Shown here: positions 34,189 through 41,921 of the stretch, one piece after another
Numbering within the stretch: position 1 is the first letter of the stretch
Layout of the letters: the number at the start of each line of letters is the position of its first letter
NCBI GenBank assembly: GCA_963695985.1
Contig: CAVOIC010000009.1
Location: 186,001 to 250,000, forward strand
DNA length: 64,000 nucleotides
Reading direction: 5' to 3'
Origin: DATBVX01 sp963695985
GTDB lineage: Bacteria > Pseudomonadota > Gammaproteobacteria > Steroidobacterales > Steroidobacteraceae
Notes under the pieces: model-generated
What the model saw: the letters and a program-made list of their open reading frames with translations, nothing else
Told to the model about the DNA's origin: nothing
The model's database searches: none
Program-made: the position numbers and the translations under genes

Positions 34189-34482
34189 CTAGAGTTCTGG
34201 TCCGAGGCGCATGGCGAGCCGTTCGTGTTACGGACGGCGAACGTACAAGAACTCGAAGCAGCGCTCGCGGCCCATGGACTACGCAGGACACATCGCCTGG
34301 CCAGCGAATTCTGGGATATCGGGCGTTTTCCGGCCGGTTTCATGCGCAATTCGGCAATTCGCTTCAACCACGCCTGGTTTGCCCTGCGTCTGCCATCGCT
34401 GCCCAGCGTTGGCAACGTGATCCTTGCTGTGAAAGCGAAACGCAATGGGCCAGTGCTACGCGTCCCTACGGCGACTCAGTAG
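34189..34482 (+). pseudogene. C-terminal remnant of a SAM-methyltransferase-like gene
   Basis: An open frame with coding character reads LEFWSEAHGEPFVLRTANV, LEAALAAHGLRRTHRLASEFWDIGRFP and LPSLPSVGNVILAVKAKR, about 97 residues to a TAG. The closing VGNVILAVKAKR and the preceding helix resemble the last strands of class I SAM methyltransferases, but the SAM-binding half is absent. There is no good start codon. It begins where the tRNA-Lys fragment's neighbourhood ends, so it is probably a gene cut at a recombination junction. Family assignment is tentative. Confidence 0.4.
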
Positions 34483-34540
34483 GTAACTCAGCATCGCCAT
34501 CGAGCCCTGTTCTATTGCGGTGCGACTGGATTCCCCGGCG

Positions 34541-35758
34541 TCAACGGCAGCTTGCCTTTAGCGAGGCGGGCTGCACGTAACGCCCGCGCGATTGAGCGAC
34601 GAGCCGCTGATAGACATCCTGCAAGCGCAGCGCCAGGGCCGAGGCGCTCCATAAGCGGGCATAGTCCCGGGCCTCCGCGGAGAGCCGCTGACGAAGTGCA
34701 GCGTCACTCAGGATTCGGATCACCTTTGTGGCAAAGTCCTGCTCGCAATCCTCAGGTACTAGCGCGCCTTTGCCGGGACCGACGATGTCGCGTGTCCCCA
34801 TCACTGCCGTCGAGACCACTGGGACGCCGAGCGCCATGGCCTCCAGCAGCACGAGACCCTGAGTCTCCGTGCGCGACGCAAACACGAGTGCATCCGCCGC
34901 GCGATAGCAGTCGCGCAACGCCGTGGCGCGGTCCAGATAGCCCACGAATCGCACGTTCTCGGTGATCCCGGAATGACGCGCGAGTGCGCGCAATGACTCC
35001 AGGGCCGGACCCTCGCCGCATATCACCAATAGAACGTCGGAAAGTTCGCGGCGCACGTGCACGAGCATGCGCAGCAGGAAATCGATGTTCTTCTCGAAAG
35101 CGACGCGCCCCACATACACGAGCACCGGTCGCCCGGGAGGAATGCCGTGCGCGCGGCGGAAGCGCGCACCGTCGCCGCCCGAGAATTCGCCGAACGGGAT
35201 CCCGGTCGGGATGATTTCGATCCGGTCGGGTACGCCGTAGCGATGCAGCGTATCTCGCATCGCGGTGGAAGGCACTATCACCGCGTCGACATCCCGGCAC
35301 TGGCGGCGCGAGAAGACACGCGCAAGGGCGCGTGTCGCGCGCCGCGGCGCGAAGCGTGCGTAATGATGCAGGTATTCCTCGAAAAGCGTGTGGTACGTGA
35401 CAACGCAAGGCACGCGCCACCTGCGCGCGAGCCGAACACCCGCGTAGTGGGCAAAGAATGGTGTCTGAATATGCACCAGATCGAAGCGCTCGTCGGCGAG
35501 CGTCCGACCGATGCGCGCGAGCTCGTGCCAGCGCATTGCGCGATCTTCCGGATCGAACGGCACGCGTCGCGACGGCACGCGTAGGACGCCGTGCTCGTCC
35601 CCACGATCGGCCCCGTAGGCGGGTGCGACGAGCGTTGTCACGTGCCCGAGCTCAGCGAGCTCGCGGCGGAAGGTCTGAATCGAGGTGGAAACCCCGTTGA
35701 CCCGGGGAAAGTACACGTCCGAAATGTAGAGGATCCGCAGCGACCGCTGCAGTCTCAT
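34541..35758 (-). CDS. GT4-family glycosyltransferase
   Basis: The 405-residue retaining glycosyltransferase of the GT-B fold has an N-terminal acceptor domain starting LRILYISDVYFPRVNGVSTSIQTF and a C-terminal donor domain with PVLVYVGRVAFEKNIDFLL, VICGEGP and the E-x7-E motif in SRTETQGLVLLEAMALGVPVV. The N-terminal VNGVSTS pattern is typical of enzymes that glycosylate diacylglycerol or related membrane lipids (alpha-glucosyl- or mannosyltransferases). The neighbours, an LpxH-like phosphoesterase and diacylglycerol kinase, also touch lipid metabolism. Specific sugar and acceptor cannot be assigned. Confidence 0.85.
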   Translation of the reverse strand: MRLQRSLRILYISDVYFPRVNGVSTSIQTFRRELAELGHVTTLVAPAYGADRGDEHGVLRVPSRRVPFDPEDRAMRWHELARIGRTLADERFDLVHIQTPFFAHYAGVRLARRWRVPCVVTYHTLFEEYLHHYARFAPRRATRALARVFSRRQCRDVDAVIVPSTAMRDTLHRYGVPDRIEIIPTGIPFGEFSGGDGARFRRAHGIPPGRPVLVYVGRVAFEKNIDFLLRMLVHVRRELSDVLLVICGEGPALESLRALARHSGITENVRFVGYLDRATALRDCYRAADALVFASRTETQGLVLLEAMALGVPVVSTAVMGTRDIVGPGKGALVPEDCEQDFATKVIRILSDAALRQRLSAEARDYARLWSASALALRLQDVYQRLVAQSRGRYVQPASLKASCR

Positions 35759-35970
35759 GCGTTCGATGCGTGGATAAGCATTAAGCGGTCAATGTAGGGG
35801 GCGAATGTTACGGGAGTGTTGCGTGAAATGCTTCTCAGTCCGCGGCGCCCGTCATGCGGGCGACATGCAAACGCAACTCTCATGTCACGGTGCGGCCATA
35901 GACTGCCGCGCCAATGGCTTGGACCCAACACTTCAAGCTGCGCGGGAGATAAGCGTCGAGGGCGACACAG

Positions 35971-36846
35971 ATGACTCACGTGCGATCGATCTTCCTCTCC
36001 GATGTCCACCTCGGCACACGCGCCTGCCAGGCCGAGCGCCTGCTCGACTTCCTGGGCGAGCACAGCTGTGACAACCTCTTCCTGGTCGGGGACATCATTG
36101 ATTTCTGGGCGATGGGGCGAAGCGTGCACTGGTCGGCGGCCCAGAACACCGTCGTGCAGAAGATCCTGAAGCGCGCACGCCACGGGGTGAACGTCGTATT
36201 CGTGCCCGGAAACCACGACGAGATCGCGCGCGAGCACGTGGGAATCTCGATTGGCGACATCCGGGTCGTGCGGGAGCACGTTCACACCGCGGCCGACGGC
36301 AAGCGCTATCTGCTGGTGCACGGCGACGAGTTCGATCAGATCACCAAGTATCACCGCTGGATCGCCGTCCTCGGCGACCGCGCCTATGGTTATCTGGTGA
36401 ATCTGAATCGCCTCCTGTCCAGGATTCGCCGCGCAATCGGCATATCGGGCCACTGGTCGCTCTCGGGCTACGTGAAAACAAAGGTGAAGCGCGCGGTCAC
36501 CTTCATCTTCGACTACGAGGAAGCAGTCATGCACCACGCCCGGGACCGGTACGTGGACGGCGTCATCTGCGGGCATATCCACGCCGCAGTCATCCGCGAG
36601 GTGGACGGTCTTGTCTACATGAACTGCGGTGACTGGGTCGACAGCTGTACTGCGATCGTGGAGCACACGGACGGACGAATGGAGCTCGTGGACTGGCTTG
36701 CGGCCAGGCCTCCGGCCGTGCAGCGCGCCGTGGCCGAGGCGCCGCCAGAGCCCGCGCACAACACGCTCCCGAACATTGCCGCGCGCGAGGACCTTGCTGA
36801 GCGGGAGCCGCTTGGCGCGCGGGTGGCCGGGCGAAAAGCCGCATGA
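35971..36846 (+). CDS. LpxH-like metallophosphoesterase
   Basis: The 291-residue calcineurin-like phosphoesterase is related to UDP-2,3-diacylglucosamine diphosphatase. All metal-site motifs are present: Asp11/His13 in SDVHLG, Asp41 in GDIIDFW, Asn81/His82 in GNHDE, HGDEFD, and GHIH near residue 200. LpxH releases lipid X for lipid A synthesis. This protein is longer than typical LpxH (about 240) with a basic C-terminal tail, so it may act on another nucleotide-lipid or phospholipid. GAGGG precedes the ATG by about ten bases. It is divergent from the GT4 gene and convergent with dgkA. Confidence 0.85.
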   Translation: MTHVRSIFLSDVHLGTRACQAERLLDFLGEHSCDNLFLVGDIIDFWAMGRSVHWSAAQNTVVQKILKRARHGVNVVFVPGNHDEIAREHVGISIGDIRVVREHVHTAADGKRYLLVHGDEFDQITKYHRWIAVLGDRAYGYLVNLNRLLSRIRRAIGISGHWSLSGYVKTKVKRAVTFIFDYEEAVMHHARDRYVDGVICGHIHAAVIREVDGLVYMNCGDWVDSCTAIVEHTDGRMELVDWLAARPPAVQRAVAEAPPEPAHNTLPNIAAREDLAEREPLGARVAGRKAA

Positions 36847-36892
36847 CGTGCGCGCGACGATCGTCGTCGGCCGGCAATGTGCCCCCAGGCGA

Positions 36893-37333
36893 TCAACCGA
36901 TTAGGACAAGCGCCCAGACCACGACGACGTTCACGAGCGAAAGGAATACGGCGGCGCTGCCGATGTCCTTCGCCCGCTTTGAGAGGCGGTGATTATCGAG
37001 GGAGATCCGATCGACTGCAGCCTCGATCGCCGAATTGAGCAGCTCGACGATCAGCACCAGCAGTACGCTCGCGATCATCATCGCCTTGCCGGCGCCGCCG
37101 ACCTTCAGCATGAGCGCGATCGGAATGAGCGCCGCCGCGAGCAGCGCTTCCTGCCGGAATGCGTCCTCGTGACGAAATGCCGAGCTGAAGCCGTGCAGCG
37201 AATAGCCCATTGCGTTGAGCAGCCGGCGCAGTCCGGTCTTTCCCTTGAAGGGACTCTCGTGTGCGTGCGGTGCAGCGTCCTGTTTTGGCGCGGTTGCTTC
37301 GAGAGGGGTTCGCTCCATTTGAATGTTTCCCAT
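36893..37333 (-). CDS. dgkA: Diacylglycerol kinase
   Basis: The 146-residue integral-membrane diacylglycerol kinase has three helices and the family signature ELLNSAIEAAVDRISLDNHR (from VELLNSAIEAAVDR) with AKDIGSAAVF, plus RHEDAFRQEALLAA before the first helix. It phosphorylates diacylglycerol to phosphatidic acid, recycling lipid left by periplasmic glucan or LPS modification. An extra hydrophilic N-terminus of about 25 residues is unusual compared with the 122-residue E. coli enzyme. The tRNA-Lys gene lies 47 bases upstream on the same strand. Confidence 0.92.
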   Translation of the reverse strand: MGNIQMERTPLEATAPKQDAAPHAHESPFKGKTGLRRLLNAMGYSLHGFSSAFRHEDAFRQEALLAAALIPIALMLKVGGAGKAMMIASVLLVLIVELLNSAIEAAVDRISLDNHRLSKRAKDIGSAAVFLSLVNVVVVWALVLIG

Positions 37334-37379
37334 GCCTTACGAAGTGTCAAACTCTAACACTGGCGCCACGTCAGTTGAT

Positions 37380-37452
37380 TGGGCCGTGCGCGAATCGAAC
37401 GCGCGACCAACAGATTAAAAGTCTGCTGCTCTACCGACTGAGCTAACGGCCC
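37380..37452 (-). tRNA. tRNA-Lys (anticodon TTT)
   Basis: On the minus strand a complete 73-base cloverleaf can be drawn: acceptor GGGCCGT/ACGGCCC, D arm GCTC...GAGC, anticodon stem CAGAC/... with loop TTTTAAT (anticodon TTT), T arm GCGCG TTCGATT CGCGC, discriminator A. No CCA is encoded (ATC follows). Its 3' portion is duplicated as a direct repeat 3.3 kb away at 34109-34144. Confidence 0.96.
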
Positions 37453-37488
37453 ATTGCAGCGCGGTCGCTGGAAAGGCGCGCGATGATA

Positions 37489-38382
37489 TCAACGGCCCGG
37501 GTTCTGTGCACGACGCGCCCAGGCTGGCGTGATGATGCGCCCCTGGCTCCGGGCGACCGTCAGCAGGACGATGGCGGCCGTCAGGCAGACGAGCACCGCC
37601 ACCAGCGAGGCCTCTGGGCCGAATGCCCCACCTGTGAGAATTTCGGGGCCGTGAAAGTGACTGTCGAAAAGCCCCTGTACCTTGGTTCCGGAGACTCCTG
37701 CGCCGAATACGCCGCCTTCGGTGAAATTCCACGCCGCATGCAGCCCGATTGCCAGCCACAAGCGACGCGTGAAGATGTAGGCAGCCCCGAGCAGGATGCC
37801 GGCTTCGAGTGCAATGGCGATGCTGCTGACGACTGTCGCCCCAGGATTCAGCGCGTGCAGCGCGCCGAAGACCGCGGCCGAGAGACTCAACGCGATCCAG
37901 GTGCCCAGGCTTTCCTCCGCGATCCGGAACAGGATCCCGCGCACGATGATTTCCTCCGTGACTGCCGCGATCAGTGCGCTGAGGAGCGGAAAGCTGAGCG
38001 CGATCCATCCGGCGCCGGTTGTCAGGTCGGCCACTCCCGCAAACCATAGCGCCAGCAGCGTGAGTCCGAACAGCGCGCCGCCGATGAGCGCGCCGAGCGT
38101 GAGTTCACCCGCGAACCCCGCCGTTCCCAACTCGACTACGGGCCGCCGCTCGATCGCGCGCACGTAGCCGGCGTACGTCGCGAGCACAGCCGCGATGAGC
38201 ACGATGCCTGTCAGTGCTCCGGCCACTGAGTGCGGCTTGATGTGCGCCAGCTTCGAAAGTCCCTGGACCAGCGCGACGATTCCGGCCACGGCGATCGTCG
38301 CGAGGAGGATGCGCACGAGTGGAAACTGCAGGACTTTGAGGAGCCTGGATGGCGCGGAGTGAGCCGGCGCGTTCGCGCTCAC
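37489..38382 (-). CDS. CPBP-family intramembrane metalloprotease
   Basis: The 297-residue polytopic membrane protein has the three CPBP (Abi/CAAX-like) motifs in order: EEIIVRGILF (Glu-Glu-x3-Arg), FGALHAL (Phe-x3-His) and HAAWNFTEG (His-x3-Asn). These form the membrane-embedded metal site of prenyl-protease-type glutamic/metallo-peptidases; bacterial members serve in peptide maturation or self-immunity, usually unknown. Its start is 19 bases after the purU stop on the same strand, so it may be the last gene of the C1 operon by chance of arrangement. Confidence 0.85.
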   Translation of the reverse strand: MSANAPAHSAPSRLLKVLQFPLVRILLATIAVAGIVALVQGLSKLAHIKPHSVAGALTGIVLIAAVLATYAGYVRAIERRPVVELGTAGFAGELTLGALIGGALFGLTLLALWFAGVADLTTGAGWIALSFPLLSALIAAVTEEIIVRGILFRIAEESLGTWIALSLSAAVFGALHALNPGATVVSSIAIALEAGILLGAAYIFTRRLWLAIGLHAAWNFTEGGVFGAGVSGTKVQGLFDSHFHGPEILTGGAFGPEASLVAVLVCLTAAIVLLTVARSQGRIITPAWARRAQNPGR

Positions 38383-38401
38383 GTTTGTGGGGTCGGCCCG
38401 C

Positions 38402-39283
38402 CTACTTGAAGATGACTGTGCGGTGACCGTTCAGCAGGATCCGCCGCTCGACGTGCCATGTCACCGCGCGCGCCAGTACCAGGCACTCGATGTCGCGCCC
38501 GGCGGCGGCGCAGGCTTCAGCGCTCATCGCGTGATCGACCCGCGTCACGTCCTGCTCGATGATCGGGCCTTCGTCGAGGTCCTCAGTGACGTAGTGTGCC
38601 GTCGCGCCGATCAGTTTCACGCCGCGGTCGTGCGCCTGCTGGTAGGGCTTGGCGCCCTGAAAGCTCGGCAGAAACGAATGATGGATGTTGATGGCGCGCT
38701 CGCGCAGGCGTGCGCACAACGCGGGCGAAAGGATCTGCATGTAGCGCGCCAGCACCACGAGCTCGCAGCGTTCCTCCTCGATGAGCTCGAGCAGACGCGC
38801 TTCCTGGCGTGCCTTGCTGGCGGCGTCGATCGGTAAGTGATGGAACGGGATGTCGTGCGTGGCTGCGAGCTGATAGAAATCGCGGTGATTGGAAACGATC
38901 GCGGGAATCACCACCGCCAGTGCGCCGGTGCGGTAGCGATACAGCAGATCATTCAGGCAATGACCGAACTTCGACACCATGATGAGCACGCGCGGTTTGA
39001 TGGCCGCATCGTGCAATTGCCACTGCATGCCGAAGCGCTCTCCCACCGGCGCAAATGCGCGTTGCAGCGCCGCCAGCTCCGTCTCGGCGCCGGGCGCGAA
39101 TGACACGCGCATGAAGAACCGCTGGTTGAGTGTGTCGCCGAACTGTGCGCTGTCGGCGATGTTGCATTCGTTGGCGAGCAGGAAATTGGCGACGCCGGCA
39201 ACGATGCCGATGCGATCCGGGCAGGAGAGCGTCAGGATGTAGCGGCGCTCGCTCCTCCGCAGATCGGATTCGGCCTTCGACAT
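38402..39283 (-). CDS. purU: Formyltetrahydrofolate deformylase
   Basis: The 293-residue enzyme hydrolyses 10-formyl-tetrahydrofolate to formate and tetrahydrofolate, draining excess one-carbon units. An N-terminal ACT domain (YILTLSCPDRIGIVAGVANFL) precedes a formyltransferase-fold domain with the catalytic Asn/His/Asp in INIHHSFLPSF and HYVTEDLDEGPII. The ATG at 39283 has AGGAG eight bases upstream; longer in-frame starts lie within the upstream gap and tail. It is 13 bases downstream of the MTHFR homologue, in the C1 operon headed by the HTH-methyltransferase gene. Confidence 0.94.
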   Translation of the reverse strand: MSKAESDLRRSERRYILTLSCPDRIGIVAGVANFLLANECNIADSAQFGDTLNQRFFMRVSFAPGAETELAALQRAFAPVGERFGMQWQLHDAAIKPRVLIMVSKFGHCLNDLLYRYRTGALAVVIPAIVSNHRDFYQLAATHDIPFHHLPIDAASKARQEARLLELIEEERCELVVLARYMQILSPALCARLRERAINIHHSFLPSFQGAKPYQQAHDRGVKLIGATAHYVTEDLDEGPIIEQDVTRVDHAMSAEACAAAGRDIECLVLARAVTWHVERRILLNGHRTVIFK

Positions 39284-39296
39284 GAATTGTGCTCCT

Positions 39297-40271
39297 TCAG
39301 CCCGCGAGCGTGACGTCGAAGCCCGATTCGGCATCCAGCTCGAAGCGGCCATCGTGCACCGCACGCAGCCAGCGGCAGGTCCGGATCAGCCCACCGAAGG
39401 AATACAGATGAATGCCGTCGATCGCGAGCTCCCCGGAGAGGGTCGCGCGGGCCAGCTGGCGGATGACTTTTTCGGGGCCGCGCTCGCCGATCAGCTTGGT
39501 AAACGCGCCGCCGCGGGCGCCGAGCGCCCGCAGGGAAGGCCCGACGCCGCAACGCAGGCCGTAGTTGAGGAGCGTCGTCAGGCGCGCCGGCCCGGCGAGG
39601 CCGATGTCGATCCTGCCGAAGATGTCGCGAGCGCGCATCTGACCGGCCCAGGCAACGATCGGCTCGCTCTCGAATGAAAACTGCGTCACGAACGTGAGCT
39701 CGAGATGAAGCTGGCGCGCGAGTTGCCCCTTGCGTGCCTCGCTCGAGCGCAGCTCATTCTCGCTGATGGCCGCGTTTCCTTCGGGATGACCCGCGACGCT
39801 CAGGCGAGTGATGCCGTGCTTGCCGAGCAGTCCGCTCTCGATGACTTCGAGGGTGGAAGGAAACGGTCCATGCGCCTCCTTCATATCGCCGGCGATCAGG
39901 AGGACGTGGCGCACCTGTGCCCTGGCGGAGAGTTGCTCGAGAAGCTGCTCCAGCTCGTGCTGCGAGGCCAGTTTGCGCACCGGAATGTGCGGCACCGGCT
40001 CCAGCCCGTTGGTGCGAAGCGCCGATGCGGCATCGATCGTCTCCTGCCATCGCTGGTTTGGCAGATGGCTTACATACACGGGTACGCCGGGGGGCAACAG
40101 GGCGACGCATTCGGGCAGCTTGGGCACATCGTGCACCGACATTTCCACGGACACGCGCCGGCACAGGTCCGAGATGGCACTGCGTTCATCGCCGGGCGCG
40201 GTGGGTGCCCCGTGGGCGCGATCCGTGGGCGGCCGCGTACTCAAGTGCGCTGGAATATCGGTGTGATTCAT
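39297..40271 (-). CDS. Methylenetetrahydrofolate reductase homologue (divergent MetF)
   Basis: The 324-residue flavin TIM-barrel protein is of the MTHFR family. Segments include SVEMSVHDVPKLPECVALLPPG, EPVPHIPVRKL (equivalent to the PHxxxR strand of MetF), LLIAGD, FVTQFSFE and DIFGRIDIGLAGPA. MetF reduces 5,10-methylene-THF to 5-methyl-THF; related short forms serve C1 oxidation in methyl-group catabolism, where the reaction runs in reverse. The sequence is too divergent to call the physiological metF. It overlaps the upstream HTH-methyltransferase stop by four bases (ATGA) and is followed by purU, which suggests handling of surplus one-carbon units. Confidence 0.82.
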   Translation of the reverse strand: MNHTDIPAHLSTRPPTDRAHGAPTAPGDERSAISDLCRRVSVEMSVHDVPKLPECVALLPPGVPVYVSHLPNQRWQETIDAASALRTNGLEPVPHIPVRKLASQHELEQLLEQLSARAQVRHVLLIAGDMKEAHGPFPSTLEVIESGLLGKHGITRLSVAGHPEGNAAISENELRSSEARKGQLARQLHLELTFVTQFSFESEPIVAWAGQMRARDIFGRIDIGLAGPARLTTLLNYGLRCGVGPSLRALGARGGAFTKLIGERGPEKVIRQLARATLSGELAIDGIHLYSFGGLIRTCRWLRAVHDGRFELDAESGFDVTLAG

Positions 40272-41770
40272 CGGGCGTAGCGGTGCCTTGAAATGACGTA
40301 CGACTCGTTATTGAACCAGAGCTTGCCGTATTTTTGCAGTACTTCGCGCGTCGCGTCCAGGTAATGCGGATCGCCCATGACGGACTCGAGGCGCTGATCA
40401 TCCACCTGCGCCACGTAGATGGCGGCGTTCCAGGCGGCGAGCAGCGTCGAGGTGCCGATCGAGGAAGTGATCTCGGTAGGTAATGTGTGCATTTCGTAGC
40501 GGAATAGCGAGCGCTGGTCCGAATACGCGCTGAAGTTCAATCCCCGTGCTTCCCCGCCGAGCGCCTGGCGCGTGGCCTTGAGCAGCTCGTGGCGGTCCAT
40601 GGTGAAGGGGTTCTCACCAGGCCACACGCGCTGGATGATCTCCAGGCCCGGATCAGCGCCATGCGAGTGGATACCGATGAGCCGGCCGCCCGGCCCGAGT
40701 GCGCGCGCCAGCGGCGCTACGACCTTGGTCGCCTTGAACTGCGTCGAGGCGCGTGCGCGATAGGGCTGCGAAGCGAGCACGAGATCGAATTCCGCCTTCA
40801 CGGCACCCTGTGCCGGGCGCACCGCGTCGAGGAGCAGCTTGTGGTCCTGGCGATAGAGCACCAGAACTACCGGCCGCTCGTAGATCGGATTGCCGGATTT
40901 CGGACTGATCTTTGCGGTCCAGTTGGCAGTGAGGAATGACTGCAGATCCGTGATCTGGCGTTCGAATGTACCCGACGTACTGCCGGTCAGCGCGACCTCG
41001 TGCCAGACCAAGCCGCTCGCTGCCGCGAGCGAATTCGGTCGCAGCCACGGCGCCTCTGCGTAATACATGTTGGTCATCACGAGCACCGTCGCCGGGTGCT
41101 CGTAGAAGCGGTCGGGCATCTTCTCGAGCGCGAGGCGCACGTCCTCGAGGCTGATTTCCTTGCCCACCAGGTAGAACGGAATCGTCGGGAAGCGATCGTG
41201 CATCGAGCGCATTACCCGCGTGAGGATCGTCCCATCGCCGGTCCCGGCATCGAATACACGGATCGCCGGCGGGCGCGGCCGAATGTGTGCGAGCTCCATC
41301 TCGATCCGCTGCGCAACCACCCATTTTTCGGTGCAGGTGTTCACGAACAACAGGTATTTCTGCCGGTTGTCATAGAAACGAAAGTGCGCGGGGCGATCCT
41401 CGCCAGCGCCTCTCGCCGCGACGGACTGAACAGACGGCGCCCGCTCGGAGCCGTCGGGCAGTGGAACGACGTGTGTAGTGGGACGAAGGGCTGAGCCTGC
41501 GTGGGCCGCAACCTCGGCGGTCGCACCGCCCGAAATCGGCGCCGCGCCGTGTTTGGTCATGAAGGTCCGCACGCGTTCGACGGTGTGCGTCGTGACCCGT
41601 CCGCCAAAGCGCAGGCGTGCGACGAACTTGCCATCGTTGACGGCGCGCCGGCCAAACGTGCTTTCGGCCATCGCGGCGCTTCGGCAAAAGGTCGTGATCT
41701 GCTGCAACAGCCTGTCGTTGTCGGCCCGACGACGGCGGGTGATGGGTAGTTTTTCGGCGGGCGTTTGCAT
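40268..41770 (-). CDS. HTH-like domain fused to a SAM-dependent methyltransferase-like domain
   Basis: The 500-residue protein has three parts. Residues about 14-72 (DNDRLLQQITTFCRSAAMAE, STFGRRAVNDGKFVARLRFG, RVTTHTVERVRTFM) look like a small helix-turn-helix DNA-binding domain. A low-complexity linker runs to about 125. Residues about 127-500 form a class I methyltransferase-like domain with motif I VFDAGTGDG (172-180), FYLVGKEISLEDVRLAL and a late ALGPGGRLIGIHSHG. I know no named family for the fusion. It is first in a coupled unit with an MTHFR homologue and purU, and its promoter carries inverted repeats, so a SAM-sensing autoregulator is possible. This role is inference. Confidence 0.72.
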   Translation of the reverse strand: MQTPAEKLPITRRRRADNDRLLQQITTFCRSAAMAESTFGRRAVNDGKFVARLRFGGRVTTHTVERVRTFMTKHGAAPISGGATAEVAAHAGSALRPTTHVVPLPDGSERAPSVQSVAARGAGEDRPAHFRFYDNRQKYLLFVNTCTEKWVVAQRIEMELAHIRPRPPAIRVFDAGTGDGTILTRVMRSMHDRFPTIPFYLVGKEISLEDVRLALEKMPDRFYEHPATVLVMTNMYYAEAPWLRPNSLAAASGLVWHEVALTGSTSGTFERQITDLQSFLTANWTAKISPKSGNPIYERPVVLVLYRQDHKLLLDAVRPAQGAVKAEFDLVLASQPYRARASTQFKATKVVAPLARALGPGGRLIGIHSHGADPGLEIIQRVWPGENPFTMDRHELLKATRQALGGEARGLNFSAYSDQRSLFRYEMHTLPTEITSSIGTSTLLAAWNAAIYVAQVDDQRLESVMGDPHYLDATREVLQKYGKLWFNNESYVISRHRYAR

Positions 41771-41816
41771 CGCTGCGTTGCGCGACCCCTCTTACGGCCA
41801 GCTTTCCGGCCCAGCG

Positions 41817-41845
41817 ATTAAAATACGCCACTGTCCCACTTTCAA
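41817..41845 (-). promoter_or_regulatory. Putative promoter of the C1 operon
   Basis: On the minus strand TTGAAA (41845-41840) and TTTAAT (41822-41817) are separated by 17 bases, a good sigma-70 match. The start point would be near 41810, about 40 bases upstream of the HTH-methyltransferase ATG. The right part overlaps the inverted repeat at 41832-41856. Confidence 0.55.
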
Positions 41846-41856
41846 GTGGTGGGACA
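41832..41856. promoter_or_regulatory. Inverted repeat over the C1-operon promoter
   Basis: TGTCCCAC and GTGGGACA are perfect eight-base arms separated by nine bases. The repeat covers the -35 element and part of the spacer of the leftward promoter, a classic repressor position. It could also form an RNA hairpin in a rightward transcript. Confidence 0.6.
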
Positions 41857-41858
41857 AA

Positions 41859-41876
41859 TGTGGGATCTATCCCACA
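41859..41876. promoter_or_regulatory. Second palindrome with the same core
   Basis: TGTGGGAT-CT-ATCCCACA has perfect eight-base arms with a two-base centre. It starts two bases after the first inverted repeat and shares its GTGGGA/TCCCAC core, so the pair looks like a double operator between the C1 operon and the metK remnant. Confidence 0.6.
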
Positions 41877-41921
41877 CGCCCATTGCTACTGTTCAGCAGG
41901 CACCAGACCGGAGCAAAGCCT

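Larger units (their letters stand above)
33955..34540. other. 586-bp interval with tRNA fragment and gene remnant
   Basis: There is no intact gene. In order it holds the AT-richer promoter region of the secreted protein (33955-34100, with a CGCCGT-TGCGCG-ACGGCG hairpin), a tRNA-Lys 3' fragment (34105-34144), and the tail of a methyltransferase-like gene (34189-34482) that converges on the glycosyltransferase. Confidence 0.65.

Noticed and set aside
34105..34190. A second functional tRNA
   Set aside because: The T arm and acceptor 3' strand are good, but no proper D arm or anticodon arm can be formed and the spacing is wrong.
34104..34580. 158-residue open frame over the tRNA fragment
   Set aside because: It starts with the reverse reading of tRNA sequence (VGRARIERAINR), a known artefact, and shows no domain.
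41832..41921. SAM or SAH riboswitch in front of the metK remnant
   Set aside because: Only two simple inverted repeats are present. I could not draw the cores of SAM-I, SAM-II or SAH riboswitches, so protein operators are more likely.
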